The notes: a model not told the origin generated them from the sequence alone. DNA of 64,000 nt from Candidatus Gastranaerophilales bacterium (GCA_944324865.1 CALUXW010000002.1:54860-118859), one strand, 5' to 3'. Counted from the stretch's first letter, positions 1 through 9,825 are shown. Translations and numbers: made by a program.

Positions 1-1141
1 TTGATATTAAAGCTTCTTCGATTCCACGTGACTGTGCGTTTGTTCGATATAAAACAGCAATTTCATCAAGATTTACACCTAGATTTTTGATTTTTCCCAC
101 AATATAACCGGATTCCTCAAAGTCATCAGATGCTTCAAAAGTTTTTATTTTTGCGCCTGAACCTTTTTGGGAATATAAATTTTTCTCCATTCTTTCATTG
201 TTATTAATAATAACAGCGTTTGCAGCATTAAGAATATTTGCAGTTGAGCGGTAATTTTGCTCGAGTTTTATCAACTTTGTATTTTTGTAATCCTTTTGAA
301 AATTTAATATAATTTTAAAATCAGCCCCACGCCAAGAATAAATTGATTGGTCAACATCACCGACAGCACACAAGCTACCTACAGCATCTTTCGAACCGTC
401 GCAAGGATATAGTAAGTTTATTAAATCATACTGAGCCTTATTGGTATCTTGAAACTCATCAACAAGTATATGTAAAAAACGATTTGCATATTTTTCTCTG
501 ACTTGTGGATTTGTTTTAAGTAAATTAACACTCAACATCAACATATCATCAAAATCAAGTGCGTTATTTAAAGCAAGCTGTTTTTCATATTCATAATAGA
601 CCTGTGCAATTTTATCAGATTGATAATCTCGAGCTAAAGATGAAAAAGCATAAGCATCCTGCATTTTGTTTTTTGCATTTGAAATTACAGATTTTATCAT
701 TTTCGGTTCAAAGCTTTTTTCATCCATATTAAGCTTTCTGAGTACATTTTTAATTACGGTTTTAGTATCAGAATCATCATAGATAACATAATTATTATTC
801 CAACTCCTGCCGTCTTTAGTTTTATAGTTTTCCAAATCACGTCTTAGAATTCTTCCGCAAATATTATGAAAAGTACCAACCCACATGCGTTTTACAACAT
901 TTTCCCCCAAATAATTTGAAAGCCTTTCTTGCATTTCTTTTGCTGCTTTATTTGTAAAAGTAACAGCCAAGATATCAAAAGGATTAACTCCGGAATCAAC
1001 CAGATTCGCAATTCGAGAAGTCAAAACTTTTGTTTTCCCGCTTCCGGCACCGGCAAGCACCAAAATTGGCCCCAACTTTTCGCTTACTGCTTGATGTTGC
1101 TCTTTGTTAAGCCCCTCTAAATATGATTTTTCTGCAATCAT
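1..1141 (-). CDS. uvrD: UvrD/PcrA-type DNA helicase, N-terminal part (runs off the left edge)
   Basis: Superfamily 1 3'-5' DNA helicase used in nucleotide excision repair, mismatch repair or clearing of replication blocks. I translated the minus strand by hand: the frame is open from an ATG at 1141 to the window edge, giving about 380 residues of a protein that is usually 650-780. Visible motifs are the Q-motif region LNKEQHQAV, Walker A GAGSGKT at residues 31-37, the Ia region TFTNKAAKEM, Walker B DEFQDTN, motif III VGDVDQSIYSWRGA and motif IV QNYRST. A Shine-Dalgarno AGAGGAAG lies about 10 nt before the ATG. It is divergent from the SLOG/DprA-like gene. UvrD and PcrA cannot be separated from this half, since the C-terminus is missing. 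Confidence 0.93.
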   Translation of the reverse strand, partial: MIAEKSYLEGLNKEQHQAVSEKLGPILVLAGAGSGKTKVLTSRIANLVDSGVNPFDILAVTFTNKAAKEMQERLSNYLGENVVKRMWVGTFHNICGRILRRDLENYKTKDGRSWNNNYVIYDDSDTKTVIKNVLRKLNMDEKSFEPKMIKSVISNAKNKMQDAYAFSSLARDYQSDKIAQVYYEYEKQLALNNALDFDDMLMLSVNLLKTNPQVREKYANRFLHILVDEFQDTNKAQYDLINLLYPCDGSKDAVGSLCAVGDVDQSIYSWRGADFKIILNFQKDYKNTKLIKLEQNYRSTANILNAANAVIINNNERMEKNLYSQKGSGAKIKTFEASDDFEESGYIVGKIKNLGVNLDEIAVLYRTNAQSRGIEEALIS

Positions 1142-1242
1142 TTGTAAAAACTTCCTCTAAAAAATGTTAAGGACCTTCCAAAATAGGGAAAGTCATGGTA
1201 TTATTAGCATTATAATATAAAAATAGATAACAGGAAAATTAA

Positions 1243-1809
1243 ATGAGTGAAAATGAAAAAGAAAATCAACAATCGTCAATAATGGTTCCTTTAGATGATA
1301 TGGACACAGTTTCAGAAGACGACATTCATAAAGTTGATACTTTGGCACAAGAGCTTGCAACAATCAGGCAAAGTGCAAAAAGAATTGCAATAATCGGCAG
1401 TCGTAACCTTACGATTACTCATCAACAGATTATTGAAACACTCACAACAAGTCTTGTTATGCAAGGAAATACAATCATAACATCAGGTGGTTCTTCAGGT
1501 ACAAATGCAGCAGCAATTAGAGGTGCTATGAAAGCTAACCCTGATAAATTAAAAGTTATTCTTCCCCAGACTATAGGTCAACAGCCTTCAGATGTTCAAG
1601 ACCAACTTATTGGCGTTCCAAATATAATTGAACATCCGGATAGAGCTATGATGACACTTGCTGATGCTTCCAGAATTTGCAACAGAGAAATTATAAGTGA
1701 GTGTCAACAACTTATTTGTTTCCTTTCCCATACATCAAATACACTGCATAAAGCAGTTGATTTTGCAGAAGATTCCCACAAAGTTGTTACTGTTTTTTAC
1801 CTTGACTAA
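1243..1809 (+). CDS. DprA/SLOG-like Rossmann-fold protein
   Basis: 188 residues. After a polar, acidic N-terminus of about 45 residues there is a Rossmann-like core: AKRIAIIGSRNLT, then TIITSGGSSGTNAAAIRGAM, then a late segment CQQLICFLSHTSNTLHKAVDFAED. The G-S-R and S-G-G-S-S-G-T-N signatures resemble the nucleotide-binding SLOG family that includes DprA (DNA processing, single-strand DNA loading of RecA) and lysine-decarboxylase-like proteins. It is shorter than DprA (about 280-370) and lacks the SAM and winged-helix flanking domains, so a competence role is not shown. It lies 90 bp upstream of atpD in the same direction and may share transcripts with it. The family call is fair; the exact function is unknown. 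Confidence 0.6.
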   Translation: MSENEKENQQSSIMVPLDDMDTVSEDDIHKVDTLAQELATIRQSAKRIAIIGSRNLTITHQQIIETLTTSLVMQGNTIITSGGSSGTNAAAIRGAMKANPDKLKVILPQTIGQQPSDVQDQLIGVPNIIEHPDRAMMTLADASRICNREIISECQQLICFLSHTSNTLHKAVDFAEDSHKVVTVFYLD

Positions 1810-1890
1810 TTCAAACGGTTGAAATTAAATCAATTTTTAACAAAAATTTAAAAATTTTTCTTATAATTATCTTAGCAAAATTTAATTTGA

Positions 1891-3324
<1,434 letters not shown>

Positions 3325-3335
3325 GGTAAAAATTT

Positions 3336-3752
3336 ATGAATGAAAATTCAAATAAAATAAAAATAAAAATTATAACTCATGAAAAAGTCGTTTTTGAAGA
3401 AAATGTTGACGAATTATATGTACAAACAATAGACGGTGCTCTAGGTATTTTACCTAATCACGTCCCTGTTGTTTGTGCTCTTAATATCGGAGTTACAAGA
3501 GTAATAAAAAACAAAGAACAAACCTGTATTACAACTATGGGTGGTGTGCTGCAATTCAGCGAAAATGAAGCGACTATCTTAACCGACATTGCAGAATGCG
3601 GTGATGACATAGATTTAGCACGTGCAAATGCCGCAAGAGAGCGTGCTCAGGCAAGGCTTGATGCAAAAAATGAAAAAGATGATTTATTAAGAGCTCAATT
3701 TGCACTCTCAAAAGCTATTGCAAGAATTAATGCCAAAAATAAAAACTTCTAA
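3336..3752 (+). CDS. atpC: F1F0 ATP synthase subunit epsilon
   Basis: Epsilon subunit of F1, coupling rotation of the stalk to catalysis and inhibiting ATP hydrolysis. At 138 residues it has the N-terminal beta-sandwich (IKIITHEKVVFEENVDEL, then GALGILPNHVPVV) and the C-terminal two-helix region rich in Ala, Arg and Lys (ARANAARERAQARLDAKN). It is transcribed with atpD, 11 bp apart, with AGGT upstream of the ATG. Its stop codon overlaps by a few bases the stop of a convergent 55-aa gene, so the two transcripts must meet here. No U-run hairpin separates them. Confidence 0.95.
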   Translation: MNENSNKIKIKIITHEKVVFEENVDELYVQTIDGALGILPNHVPVVCALNIGVTRVIKNKEQTCITTMGGVLQFSENEATILTDIAECGDDIDLARANAARERAQARLDAKNEKDDLLRAQFALSKAIARINAKNKNF

Positions 3753-3916
3753 ATTTTTATTCCTGCAACACTAAGTGTCATCTCATTATTTTGAATTTCA
3801 ACTATTGCCCATCTTATTGGTTCAATACCACTTTCACGTATTTTCATTTCAATATAGCTATTCTTTGGCGGCATTGTATCACTTTTAATTTTAATTAAGG
3901 TGTCAATTATCTTCAT
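3749..3916 (-). CDS. Conserved-looking 55-aa protein coupled to nupC
   Basis: An open frame on the minus strand starts at ATG 3916, whose first bases overlap the nupC stop in an ATGA arrangement, and ends at 3749. The product is 55 residues beginning MKIIDTLIKIKSDT, with a mixed charged and hydrophobic pattern and no membrane segment or signal. A longer frame extends upstream, but that part is only the antisense-shifted reading of nupC. The 4-bp overlap indicates translational coupling and expression with the transporter. I do not recognise a family. A small soluble accessory protein is a guess; the ATGA junction is the main support. Confidence 0.5.
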   Translation of the reverse strand: MKIIDTLIKIKSDTMPPKNSYIEMKIRESGIEPIRWAIVEIQNNEMTLSVAGIKI

Positions 3917-5190
3917 CCCAGCAAGATTCCCGCCATACAAGCTGAAATATACGATGCAAAAGTACCACAAATAAGAGCTTTTATACCTAACTGCGCCAAG
4001 TCTTTTCTCCTGGAAGGAGCAAGTTCTCCAATTCCACCAATTTGTATAGCAACGGAACCAAAATTTGCAAACCCACACAGTGCAAAACTTGCTATAACAA
4101 CAGATTTATGAGTAAGCGCATTTTGAAGTGCAACTAAATCTGTATATGCTATAAATTCATTCAAAACAAGTTTTTCGCCCATAAGTGCACCAACAGCTGA
4201 AGCATCAGTAAAAGGAACACCCATAATAAAAGCAAAGAAAGAAAAAATAAGACCTAAAATTGATTTCAAATTTAAATTACATAAATCAATAAAAGGTAGG
4301 GTAATATGCAAGACATTGTGCATAAATAAACCTATAAATCCCAACACCCAATCAATCATTGCAATAAGTGCCAGTAATGCAATCAACATAGCAATAACAT
4401 TAAGGGACACTCTCATGCCATCGGAAGCGCCATGTGCAATTGCATCAATCAAATTTACATAAGGCGTTTTTATATCAACCTTAACTTCATCTTTTGTTTT
4501 TGATTCTTCTGTTTCAGGAAATACGATTTTTGAAATCACAAGTGCACCAGGAGCTGCCATTATACTTGCTGCAAGTAAAAACTTAGCATCAACACCCATT
4601 GCAATATAAATTGCCATAACTCCACCTGCAATACATGCCATAGAACCAGTCATAGATGCCAAAAGTTCGGATTTTGTTGCTGTTGCAAGATAAGGACGTA
4701 TTAAAATCTGTGCTTCAACTTGTCCAACAAAAGCACTTGCAATATTTGATAATGCCTCTGCACCTGATACATTCATAATTTTGTACATAATTTTTGCGAA
4801 AAACTGCACCACTCTTTGCATTATGCCAAAATGATAAAGAATATTTACAATTGCAAGTACAAAAATAATTGTTATTACAAGCTTTGTGGCGAAAATAAAA
4901 TTTGCACCCTCGTAAAACATAGCATCTATTTTTTCTGGAGAATTATTTAAAAACCCAAATACAAAGTCACCACCCGAATTTGCAAAGTGCAAAATTTTCT
5001 CAATACATTTTGCAACAGCATTTATTATATACTGCCCTAAAGGTACAGTTAAAATAAAAACTGCAAGGAAAAACTGTAAAGCAAGTCCAGATAGTACTGT
5101 TTTCAGACTAATTGCTTTTCTGTTATTAGACATTAAGTAACAAATACCTAAAATGGCTATAATCCCAATAATTCCGACGAATCTATGCAC
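3913..5190 (-). CDS. nupC: Concentrative nucleoside transporter, NupC/CNT family
   Basis: Inner-membrane cation-coupled nucleoside importer of about 425 residues, the normal CNT length. It has about ten hydrophobic segments, including the N-terminal MHRFVGIIGIIAILGICYL-like stretch and the conserved regions GQVEAQILIRPYL, TGSMACIAGGVMAIY and the late ALCGFANFGSVAIQIGG, where CNT proteins bind nucleoside. I chose the GTG at 5190 rather than the one at 5196: AGGAG sits 5 nt before it, and the resulting M-H-R-F start matches family N-termini. Its 3' end overlaps the 55-aa gene. The 190-bp leader holds odd repeats (see findings) that could regulate it. Confidence 0.92.
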   Translation of the reverse strand: MHRFVGIIGIIAILGICYLMSNNRKAISLKTVLSGLALQFFLAVFILTVPLGQYIINAVAKCIEKILHFANSGGDFVFGFLNNSPEKIDAMFYEGANFIFATKLVITIIFVLAIVNILYHFGIMQRVVQFFAKIMYKIMNVSGAEALSNIASAFVGQVEAQILIRPYLATATKSELLASMTGSMACIAGGVMAIYIAMGVDAKFLLAASIMAAPGALVISKIVFPETEESKTKDEVKVDIKTPYVNLIDAIAHGASDGMRVSLNVIAMLIALLALIAMIDWVLGFIGLFMHNVLHITLPFIDLCNLNLKSILGLIFSFFAFIMGVPFTDASAVGALMGEKLVLNEFIAYTDLVALQNALTHKSVVIASFALCGFANFGSVAIQIGGIGELAPSRRKDLAQLGIKALICGTFASYISACMAGILLG

Positions 5191-5389
5191 AAACACTCCT
5201 TTTTGTTTAATTATAACTCAAAAGGAGAAAAACATGCAAAAAAGCGAGCCGACAAACATTTTGAACCCGTCCAAAAATCTTTTATCGCAACCCCGAATAT
5301 AGATGACAGGTAGTTTTATCGACTCACATGTATAATAATACACTATTTTTTTTACCGTTTTATCGCCCGCAGGTATTAATACAAAAGAA

Positions 5390-6145
5390 TTAATTTTTGA
5401 AATTATTATAAAAATAATTTATAATGAAATTTGCACACAAAAGTCCGCTAACTGCGGGCACTACAGGGGTAGATGCAGGTGTAAATTTTGTAAGTTCAAT
5501 TTCTACTCCATCGTTTTTTATTATTTTTTCAATATTTTTAACTTTTTTTAATATTTTTGGTTTTTCATCGCTCCATACAACAGGTAGATTTGCCTCGATA
5601 CCTTCCTTCTTAAGTCGCAAAATAACATTACGCATAAAAGGGCACTTTGAATTTATTTGTGAAATGTCGCTAACCTTGAGTCTTGATGCATCTAATCTGT
5701 TACCTGCTCCAAATGAAGTTATGAGTTTTATTTTTCTATCACAACAATATTTTAAAAGAGTGATTTTTGCCCTGATTGTATCTATTGCATCAACAACAAA
5801 ATCAAAATTTTGTGAAAAAATTTCCTCATTTTGAGTACCATCGTAAAAATCATCAAAAATCTTAAAATTAACTGCGGGATTAATATCTCTTAGTCTTTTT
5901 TCAAAAACAGATGTCTTTTTTTGACCGACAGTGGAATTTAAAGCAATTATCTGTCTGTTAATATTGGTTTTCGATACGGTGTCAAAATCAACAATGTAAA
6001 AATTTCCAATACCAACTCTGCACAACGTTTCAAGGGCATAACCTCCAACACCGCCAAGACCAAAAACTGCAATATTAAGGCTTTTAAGAAAATCCTGGAA
6101 ATCTTTTCCCCAATACATTTCATTTCTGGAAAAAATCTCGTTCAT
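5390..6145 (-). CDS. tcdA: tRNA threonylcarbamoyladenosine dehydratase (ThiF/HesA superfamily)
   Basis: E1-like enzyme that adenylates and dehydrates t6A37 of ANN-decoding tRNAs to the cyclic ct6A form. The 251 residues start NEIFSRNEMYWG and carry the nucleotide motif VFGLGGVGGYALETLCR, the D-x-D-T-V-x-x-x-N-x-N-R-Q signature (DFDTVSKTNINRQ), DAIDTIRAK and the TcdA-specific SFGAGNRLDASRLKVSDI. No zinc-binding CxxC pairs of MoeB/ThiF are seen, which fits TcdA. The ATG overlaps the stop of the upstream ABC permease gene by one base (TAATG), so it is translated with the permeases, an unrelated and curious pairing. Confidence 0.88.
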   Translation of the reverse strand: MNEIFSRNEMYWGKDFQDFLKSLNIAVFGLGGVGGYALETLCRVGIGNFYIVDFDTVSKTNINRQIIALNSTVGQKKTSVFEKRLRDINPAVNFKIFDDFYDGTQNEEIFSQNFDFVVDAIDTIRAKITLLKYCCDRKIKLITSFGAGNRLDASRLKVSDISQINSKCPFMRNVILRLKKEGIEANLPVVWSDEKPKILKKVKNIEKIIKNDGVEIELTKFTPASTPVVPAVSGLLCANFIINYFYNNFKN

Positions 6146-6990
6146 TAACCTTTTACAGCTCCTTCATTTTGTCCTGAAATAAAATATTTTTGCAGTGATA
6201 TAAAAAATATCATAATTGGGACAATTGATACCATGGATCCTGCAGCAATAAGTCTATAATCAGCACTAAAAGCACCTTGTAGATTATTTATACCAACAGG
6301 AAGAGTAAAAAGCGTTTCCTTTGTTAAAACAATACTTGGCCATAAAAATTCGCCCCAACTTCCTATAAAAGTAAATATTGCAAGAACAGCAAGCGAAGGT
6401 TTTATCATTGGCAAAAGTATATTAAAAAATATCTGCCAGGAATTACATCCATCGACTACAGCACTTTCTTCAAGTTCTTTTGGAATAGTTAAAAAAGCTT
6501 GTCTTAGAAGAAATATGCCAAAAGCATTAACCGCAAAAGGCGCAATCATTCCTGCATATCCAGGTATTATGCCAAAAGAATCAACCAAATTTAATTTTAA
6601 AGTTATTATATAAACAGGCAACATTATCGCTTGAAAAGGTACCATAATAGTTGCAAGCACTGCAAAAAACACTAATTTTTTACCAAAAAACTCCATCCTG
6701 GCTAAAGGGTATGCTGCCATTGCAGATAAAATAAGATTTAAAGCAACTGTAAAAAATGCAACAATAAAGCTGTTTAAAACATATTTTAAAATCGGCACAA
6801 GCCTTAAAACTTCGATAAAATTATCAAAAGTAGGCTGCTGTGGCAAAAAAACTGGTGGATATTGAAAAATATTTTCACTTTCACCTTTTAGCGCAGTTGA
6901 TAACAACCACAAAAAAGGTAACAGTGACAAAATACAAACTGTTATTAGAGTTAAATGTGCAAAAAAACCTTTAAAAAAATTCTTAATCAC
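6145..6990 (-). CDS. ABC sugar transporter inner-membrane permease, MalG/UgpE type
   Basis: 281 residues with six hydrophobic segments and the cytoplasmic EAA loop (EESAVVDGCNSWQIFFNILLP), which docks on the ATPase. This is the MalG-like half of a carbohydrate ABC importer. Family members are about 270-290 residues. It overlaps the upstream partner permease by 4 bp (ATGA) and the downstream tcdA by one base, so the three are one translationally coupled operon. No periplasmic binding protein and no ATPase are encoded in the window, so the system must borrow these from elsewhere, as happens with MsmK-type shared ATPases. The substrate cannot be read from the sequence; glycerol-3-phosphate, maltose-type or other sugars are possible. 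Confidence 0.88.
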   Translation of the reverse strand: MIKNFFKGFFAHLTLITVCILSLLPFLWLLSTALKGESENIFQYPPVFLPQQPTFDNFIEVLRLVPILKYVLNSFIVAFFTVALNLILSAMAAYPLARMEFFGKKLVFFAVLATIMVPFQAIMLPVYIITLKLNLVDSFGIIPGYAGMIAPFAVNAFGIFLLRQAFLTIPKELEESAVVDGCNSWQIFFNILLPMIKPSLAVLAIFTFIGSWGEFLWPSIVLTKETLFTLPVGINNLQGAFSADYRLIAAGSMVSIVPIMIFFISLQKYFISGQNEGAVKG

Positions 6991-7856
6991 AGTCCGTATT
7001 TTTTCCTTTCAAATACAAAAATATTAATCAATGAAAATGCCATAACAACAACAAGCAAGATAACAGATGCCGCGCTCGCAAGTCCTAAATCCAAATTTTC
7101 AAAAGCTTTTTCGTAAATATAATAAACGATAGTTTTTGTTGAATCCAATGGACCACCACGTGTCATTACGTATATTTCAACAAAAACTTTAAGGGCAGAT
7201 ATCGAACTAATTGTAGTTACAAGAGCAATAATCGGCATTATATGTGGAACTGTAACACATATATGTTTTTGCCATTCGCCAGCACCATCAACCTCGGCCG
7301 CCTCATATAATTCTTTTGGCACACTCATTAGCGCTGACAAATAAATCATCATGTAATAACCGACACCTTTAAAAATAGTCACAAGTGCAACAGAAAACAT
7401 TGAAAACTTAGGGTCAGATAACCAGCCTACAGAAGGCAAATTCAGAATATTTAAAAAATAATTCAGCAAACCTTCCGGTGCATAAAGCCACTTAAATGCA
7501 ATTGCTACAACAACTATTGAAACAACAACAGGAAGATAAATAATAAATTTATACAATGTTTTAAAACGTATTTTAGAATTTAAAACAACAGCCAAAAACA
7601 ATGGAAAAACAACAAGAAATGGAACACATAAAATTAAAAAATAAAAAGTATTTAAAATTGTTTTTATAAATTGCGGATTTTTAATAAGGTAAATATAATT
7701 AGCCCAACTGACTAATTGCGGATTATATATATTTTTTGAATAATCAAAGAAACTTAATTGTATAGTTTGAAAAAAAGGCACAAAAAAGAATACCGCAAGA
7801 ATAATAAACGCAGGAATTAAAAAGAAATAAGGTGTTAAACGAAAAATAAAACTCAT
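6987..7856 (-). CDS. ABC sugar transporter inner-membrane permease, MalF/UgpA type
   Basis: About 289 residues from ATG 7856, whose product begins MSFIFRLTPYFFLIPAF, the usual start of this family. An in-frame ATG 52 codons upstream (8012) would add an unlikely polar tail that crosses the divergent promoter. Six membrane segments and the EAA loop (ELYEAAEVDGAGEWQKHICVTVPHI) are visible. It forms the heterodimer partner of the following MalG-type permease, which it overlaps by 4 bp. The gene is divergent from a 66-aa protein, and the intergenic segment 7857-7999 must hold both promoters. The binding protein and ATPase are not adjacent. Confidence 0.86.
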   Translation of the reverse strand: MSFIFRLTPYFFLIPAFIILAVFFFVPFFQTIQLSFFDYSKNIYNPQLVSWANYIYLIKNPQFIKTILNTFYFLILCVPFLVVFPLFLAVVLNSKIRFKTLYKFIIYLPVVVSIVVVAIAFKWLYAPEGLLNYFLNILNLPSVGWLSDPKFSMFSVALVTIFKGVGYYMMIYLSALMSVPKELYEAAEVDGAGEWQKHICVTVPHIMPIIALVTTISSISALKVFVEIYVMTRGGPLDSTKTIVYYIYEKAFENLDLGLASAASVILLVVVMAFSLINIFVFERKKYGL

Positions 7857-7999
7857 CAAGTAAATAATAATTGAACGAGAAAAAAAATTCAATTTATATT
7901 CAAAAATTGTAAAAATTATGTTAAAATAATTAATGAAGGTGTTATTAACGTGGCAAGATTTTTTGTGTTTAGGTTTTGTATATATGAAGGAGGCATGAC

Positions 8000-8200
8000 G
8001 TGATTCAACCAATTAAACTTAGCCCACAAAATTTAACAAGCTTTTCTGGTTTAAAAAAAACAATCAACGATCCTCTTAATGCGAGAAATGCATATTCAAA
8101 AGTGCTTGAAGACAACAGAGAAACTCTTAAACAGGAAGCCTTAAAATTTAACAAAGGTACGCCATCAGAAAATAGTGCCAGAATTGATTTTAAAGGTTAA
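8000..8200 (+). CDS. 66-aa protein with S-F-S-G and C-terminal D-F-K-G motifs
   Basis: A short gene with a strong Shine-Dalgarno GAAGGAGG followed by GTG 8000. The intervening ATG at 7995 meets a stop two codons later, so GTG is the start. The product has the N-terminal segment PQNLTSFSGLKKT and ends ARIDFKG. Between them is a charged helical stretch. There is no signal peptide or membrane segment. The F-S-G near residue 15 resembles N-terminal motifs in three larger proteins in this window (AAA+, ankyrin, FtsH-like). A rho-independent terminator follows directly, which supports a real single-gene unit. Function unknown. Confidence 0.6.
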   Translation: MIQPIKLSPQNLTSFSGLKKTINDPLNARNAYSKVLEDNRETLKQEALKFNKGTPSENSARIDFKG

Positions 8201-8204
8201 AAAA

Positions 8205-9206
8205 TTAACATATTTTATAAAGGAGCGCTTTAAGCGCTTTTTTTATTGTAGTAAAATTACATGAAAAAATTATTTTTAGTATTAATTTCTTTGTATTCAA
8301 CGGGTTAAGCCTTGCGCAAAAGTAAGAATAATTTTTAAAGATAAAATCAAGAGTGTCTAGGTGTAAATTTTTGTTCCATTTTACAAGTCTTTTGACAGAC
8401 TCTGGTTTCAAATAACGAAAATCCCCAATAACAGGATTTGTACCTGAAGAATTATTCCCATGGCGCCTATACGCAAATAGTGGTCTTGAAACAACCGCAC
8501 TTGAACCCAAAAGGTGCAAAAAAGAAAAAATAAATTTGTCAGCACCTGTTTTGTAATTCTCAATATTTTTATATAAAAGTAAAAACTCAAGTGCACTTCT
8601 TCTCATCATTGCAGAAGTTGAAGGATTCCAACACCATTGGCCAAAAGGACACATTCTGTCAGATATTTTTTTAACCTCAAAATCGATAAAATCCAAATTA
8701 AAAATTTTATCTGCAGAAAGTTTTTTATACATACCGCCAATATTTTTAAAAGTTGGTGAGGCAAGAGAATTTAAACAATGTATTGTTGAATTTTCATCTA
8801 TTTCACATTGAGCAGCACTTACAAAAGCGACACTGACACTCATATGTGCTTGTAAAAGTACCGATAAATAATCATCAAGCAATACATCATCAGCATCAAT
8901 CATACATATGAACTCACCACGGGATACTTTTAGACCTTGTAAAAATGCACCAAGTTGTCCTTCGTTCTTTTGTGTTTCAATAACCCTAATTTCATTTGAA
9001 TTAAAAAAATTAAGTACTGTGTTTTTGTTTTTATAATTATTTTTTATTATCTCTTTTGTTTTTTCATCTGAAAAATCATCAACAATTATTATTTCAAAGT
9101 TTTTGTATGTCTGATTCTCGATGCTTTTAATGCACTCAGGCAAATATTCACCAAGGTTATGACAAGTTATTATTAAACTGACAAGTGGTTTTTTAAACTG
9201 TTGCAT
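8205..9206 (-). CDS. Glycosyltransferase family 2
   Basis: 333 residues with a GT-A fold N-terminus: VSLIITCHNLGEYLPECIKSI, the nucleotide-binding IIVDDFSDE and the metal-binding D-A-D-D (ICMIDADDVLLDDYL). A C-terminal half of about 130 residues contains aromatic and basic stretches and a predicted membrane-proximal helix near the end. It likely transfers a sugar from a nucleotide-sugar to a surface glycan or lipid at the cytoplasmic face. It stands alone, convergent with the 66-aa gene; its last codons overlap the terminator of that gene. Donor and acceptor cannot be deduced. Confidence 0.85.
   Translation of the reverse strand: MQQFKKPLVSLIITCHNLGEYLPECIKSIENQTYKNFEIIIVDDFSDEKTKEIIKNNYKNKNTVLNFFNSNEIRVIETQKNEGQLGAFLQGLKVSRGEFICMIDADDVLLDDYLSVLLQAHMSVSVAFVSAAQCEIDENSTIHCLNSLASPTFKNIGGMYKKLSADKIFNLDFIDFEVKKISDRMCPFGQWCWNPSTSAMMRRSALEFLLLYKNIENYKTGADKFIFSFLHLLGSSAVVSRPLFAYRRHGNNSSGTNPVIGDFRYLKPESVKRLVKWNKNLHLDTLDFIFKNYSYFCARLNPLNTKKLILKIIFSCNFTTIKKALKALLYKIC
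8218..8245 (+). terminator. Rho-independent terminator of the 66-aa gene
   Basis: A GC-rich stem AGCGC/GCGCT at 8224-8228 and 8234-8238 is extended on both sides by A/G-T/U pairs and is followed by six or more T residues. It begins 18 bases after the stop of the 66-aa gene and lies inside the 3' end of the opposing glycosyltransferase gene. Confidence 0.8.
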
Positions 9207-9369
9207 GTGAATATTTTATCACATCTTTTATGCCTGAAAGTAGACTATACAAAGTATTTTTGATAAAAATTTAACTTTGTTGGTAATAAAATTAAAAAAT
9301 GGTTGATTATTTTTTTTGTGTTTGGTAGTATAAGTTTTGTTGAAAGTTTTGTATTTGACAATTAAATAT

Positions 9370-9445
9370 GGGGGTTTAGCTCAGTTGGTAGAGCATCTGC
9401 TTTGCACGCAGAGGGTCAGGAGTTCGAGTCTCCTAACCTCCACCA
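9370..9445 (+). tRNA. tRNA-Ala (anticodon TGC)
   Basis: The cloverleaf folds fully: acceptor GGGGGTT with AACCTCC (one G-U pair), D-stem GCTC/GAGC, anticodon stem TCTGC/GCAGA with loop TTTGCAC, T-stem AGGAG/CTCCT with loop TTCGAGT, discriminator A and an encoded CCA at 9443-9445. Anticodon TGC at 9403-9405 reads GCN alanine codons. The 3' CCA begins an 87-bp sequence repeated at 11431, so this gene marks the left edge of an inserted segment. The gene itself remains intact. Confidence 0.97.
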
Positions 9446-9526
9446 TTTAAAAAGAAGTCTTAATGACTTCTTTTTTTTATTGTCAAAATGGGGCTTTTGC
9501 GCTCTGCGCTTGTTCAAACAAGGCAG
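9440..9526 (+). repeat. Left copy of 87-bp direct repeat (tRNA 3' end plus terminator)
   Basis: This segment, from the last bases of tRNA-Ala (CCACCA) through its terminator to AAGGCAG, is repeated at 11431-11517 with only two differences that I can see in 87 positions. The two copies bracket a 1.9-kb segment with three minus-strand genes. It looks like a target duplication or att-like duplication created when that segment entered. Confidence 0.85.
9450..9478 (+). terminator. Rho-independent terminator after tRNA-Ala
   Basis: Perfect 8-bp stem AAGAAGTC/GACTTCTT with a 5-nt loop followed by a T-run. It begins about 5 bases after the tRNA CCA. A second copy with one base change, which replaces a G-C pair, lies in the right-hand repeat at about 11441-11469, where it has no tRNA in front. 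Confidence 0.85.
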
Positions 9527-9591
9527 ACACCAAAAACAATCAATCGTCAAAACGCAATAATAACGAGAGTTTTAGAAGTTCGAGCATAATT

Positions 9592-9822
9592 TTATTGCTT
9601 TTTATCGTCAAAATTATTGTCACATAAGGCTTTTGAGGCAAAATCAGAAAAATTTTGCTCGTATTCTTTTTGCTCTTTTTTAGTTTTAAACTTTTTAGCT
9701 TCTTGCTTTGCTGATAATTTCATTAAGCATAAAATTAAATCAAAAATAGCTTTTGCTCTTTCTTCCTCTGTTGGGTTAGAATTGTCAAATTTAACAATAA
9801 AATTTGGTTTCTTTGTTGTCAT
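9592..9822 (-). CDS. 76-aa charged protein of the tRNA-Ala insertion
   Basis: Starts at ATG 9822 with AAGGAG about 10 nt upstream. The product is soluble and rich in Lys, Glu and Asp, with a central segment FDLILCLMKLSAKQEAKKFK that suggests one amphipathic helix. No known family is recognised. The Shine-Dalgarno is contained in a perfect 15-bp inverted repeat (9826-9864), so translation is probably controlled by RNA folding or by a protein bound to that site. The gene lies 57 bp downstream of the P63C gene and may be read from the same transcript. It could be a phage-type regulator, but there is no direct evidence. Confidence 0.55.
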   Translation of the reverse strand: MTTKKPNFIVKFDNSNPTEEERAKAIFDLILCLMKLSAKQEAKKFKTKKEQKEYEQNFSDFASKALCDNNFDDKKQ

Positions 9823-9825
9823 AAG

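Noticed and set aside
3917..4078. Upstream extension of the 55-aa frame into nupC
   Set aside because: It is the shifted reading of the transporter gene and has Trp/Cys-rich composition typical of a shadow; only the part from ATG 3916 is kept.
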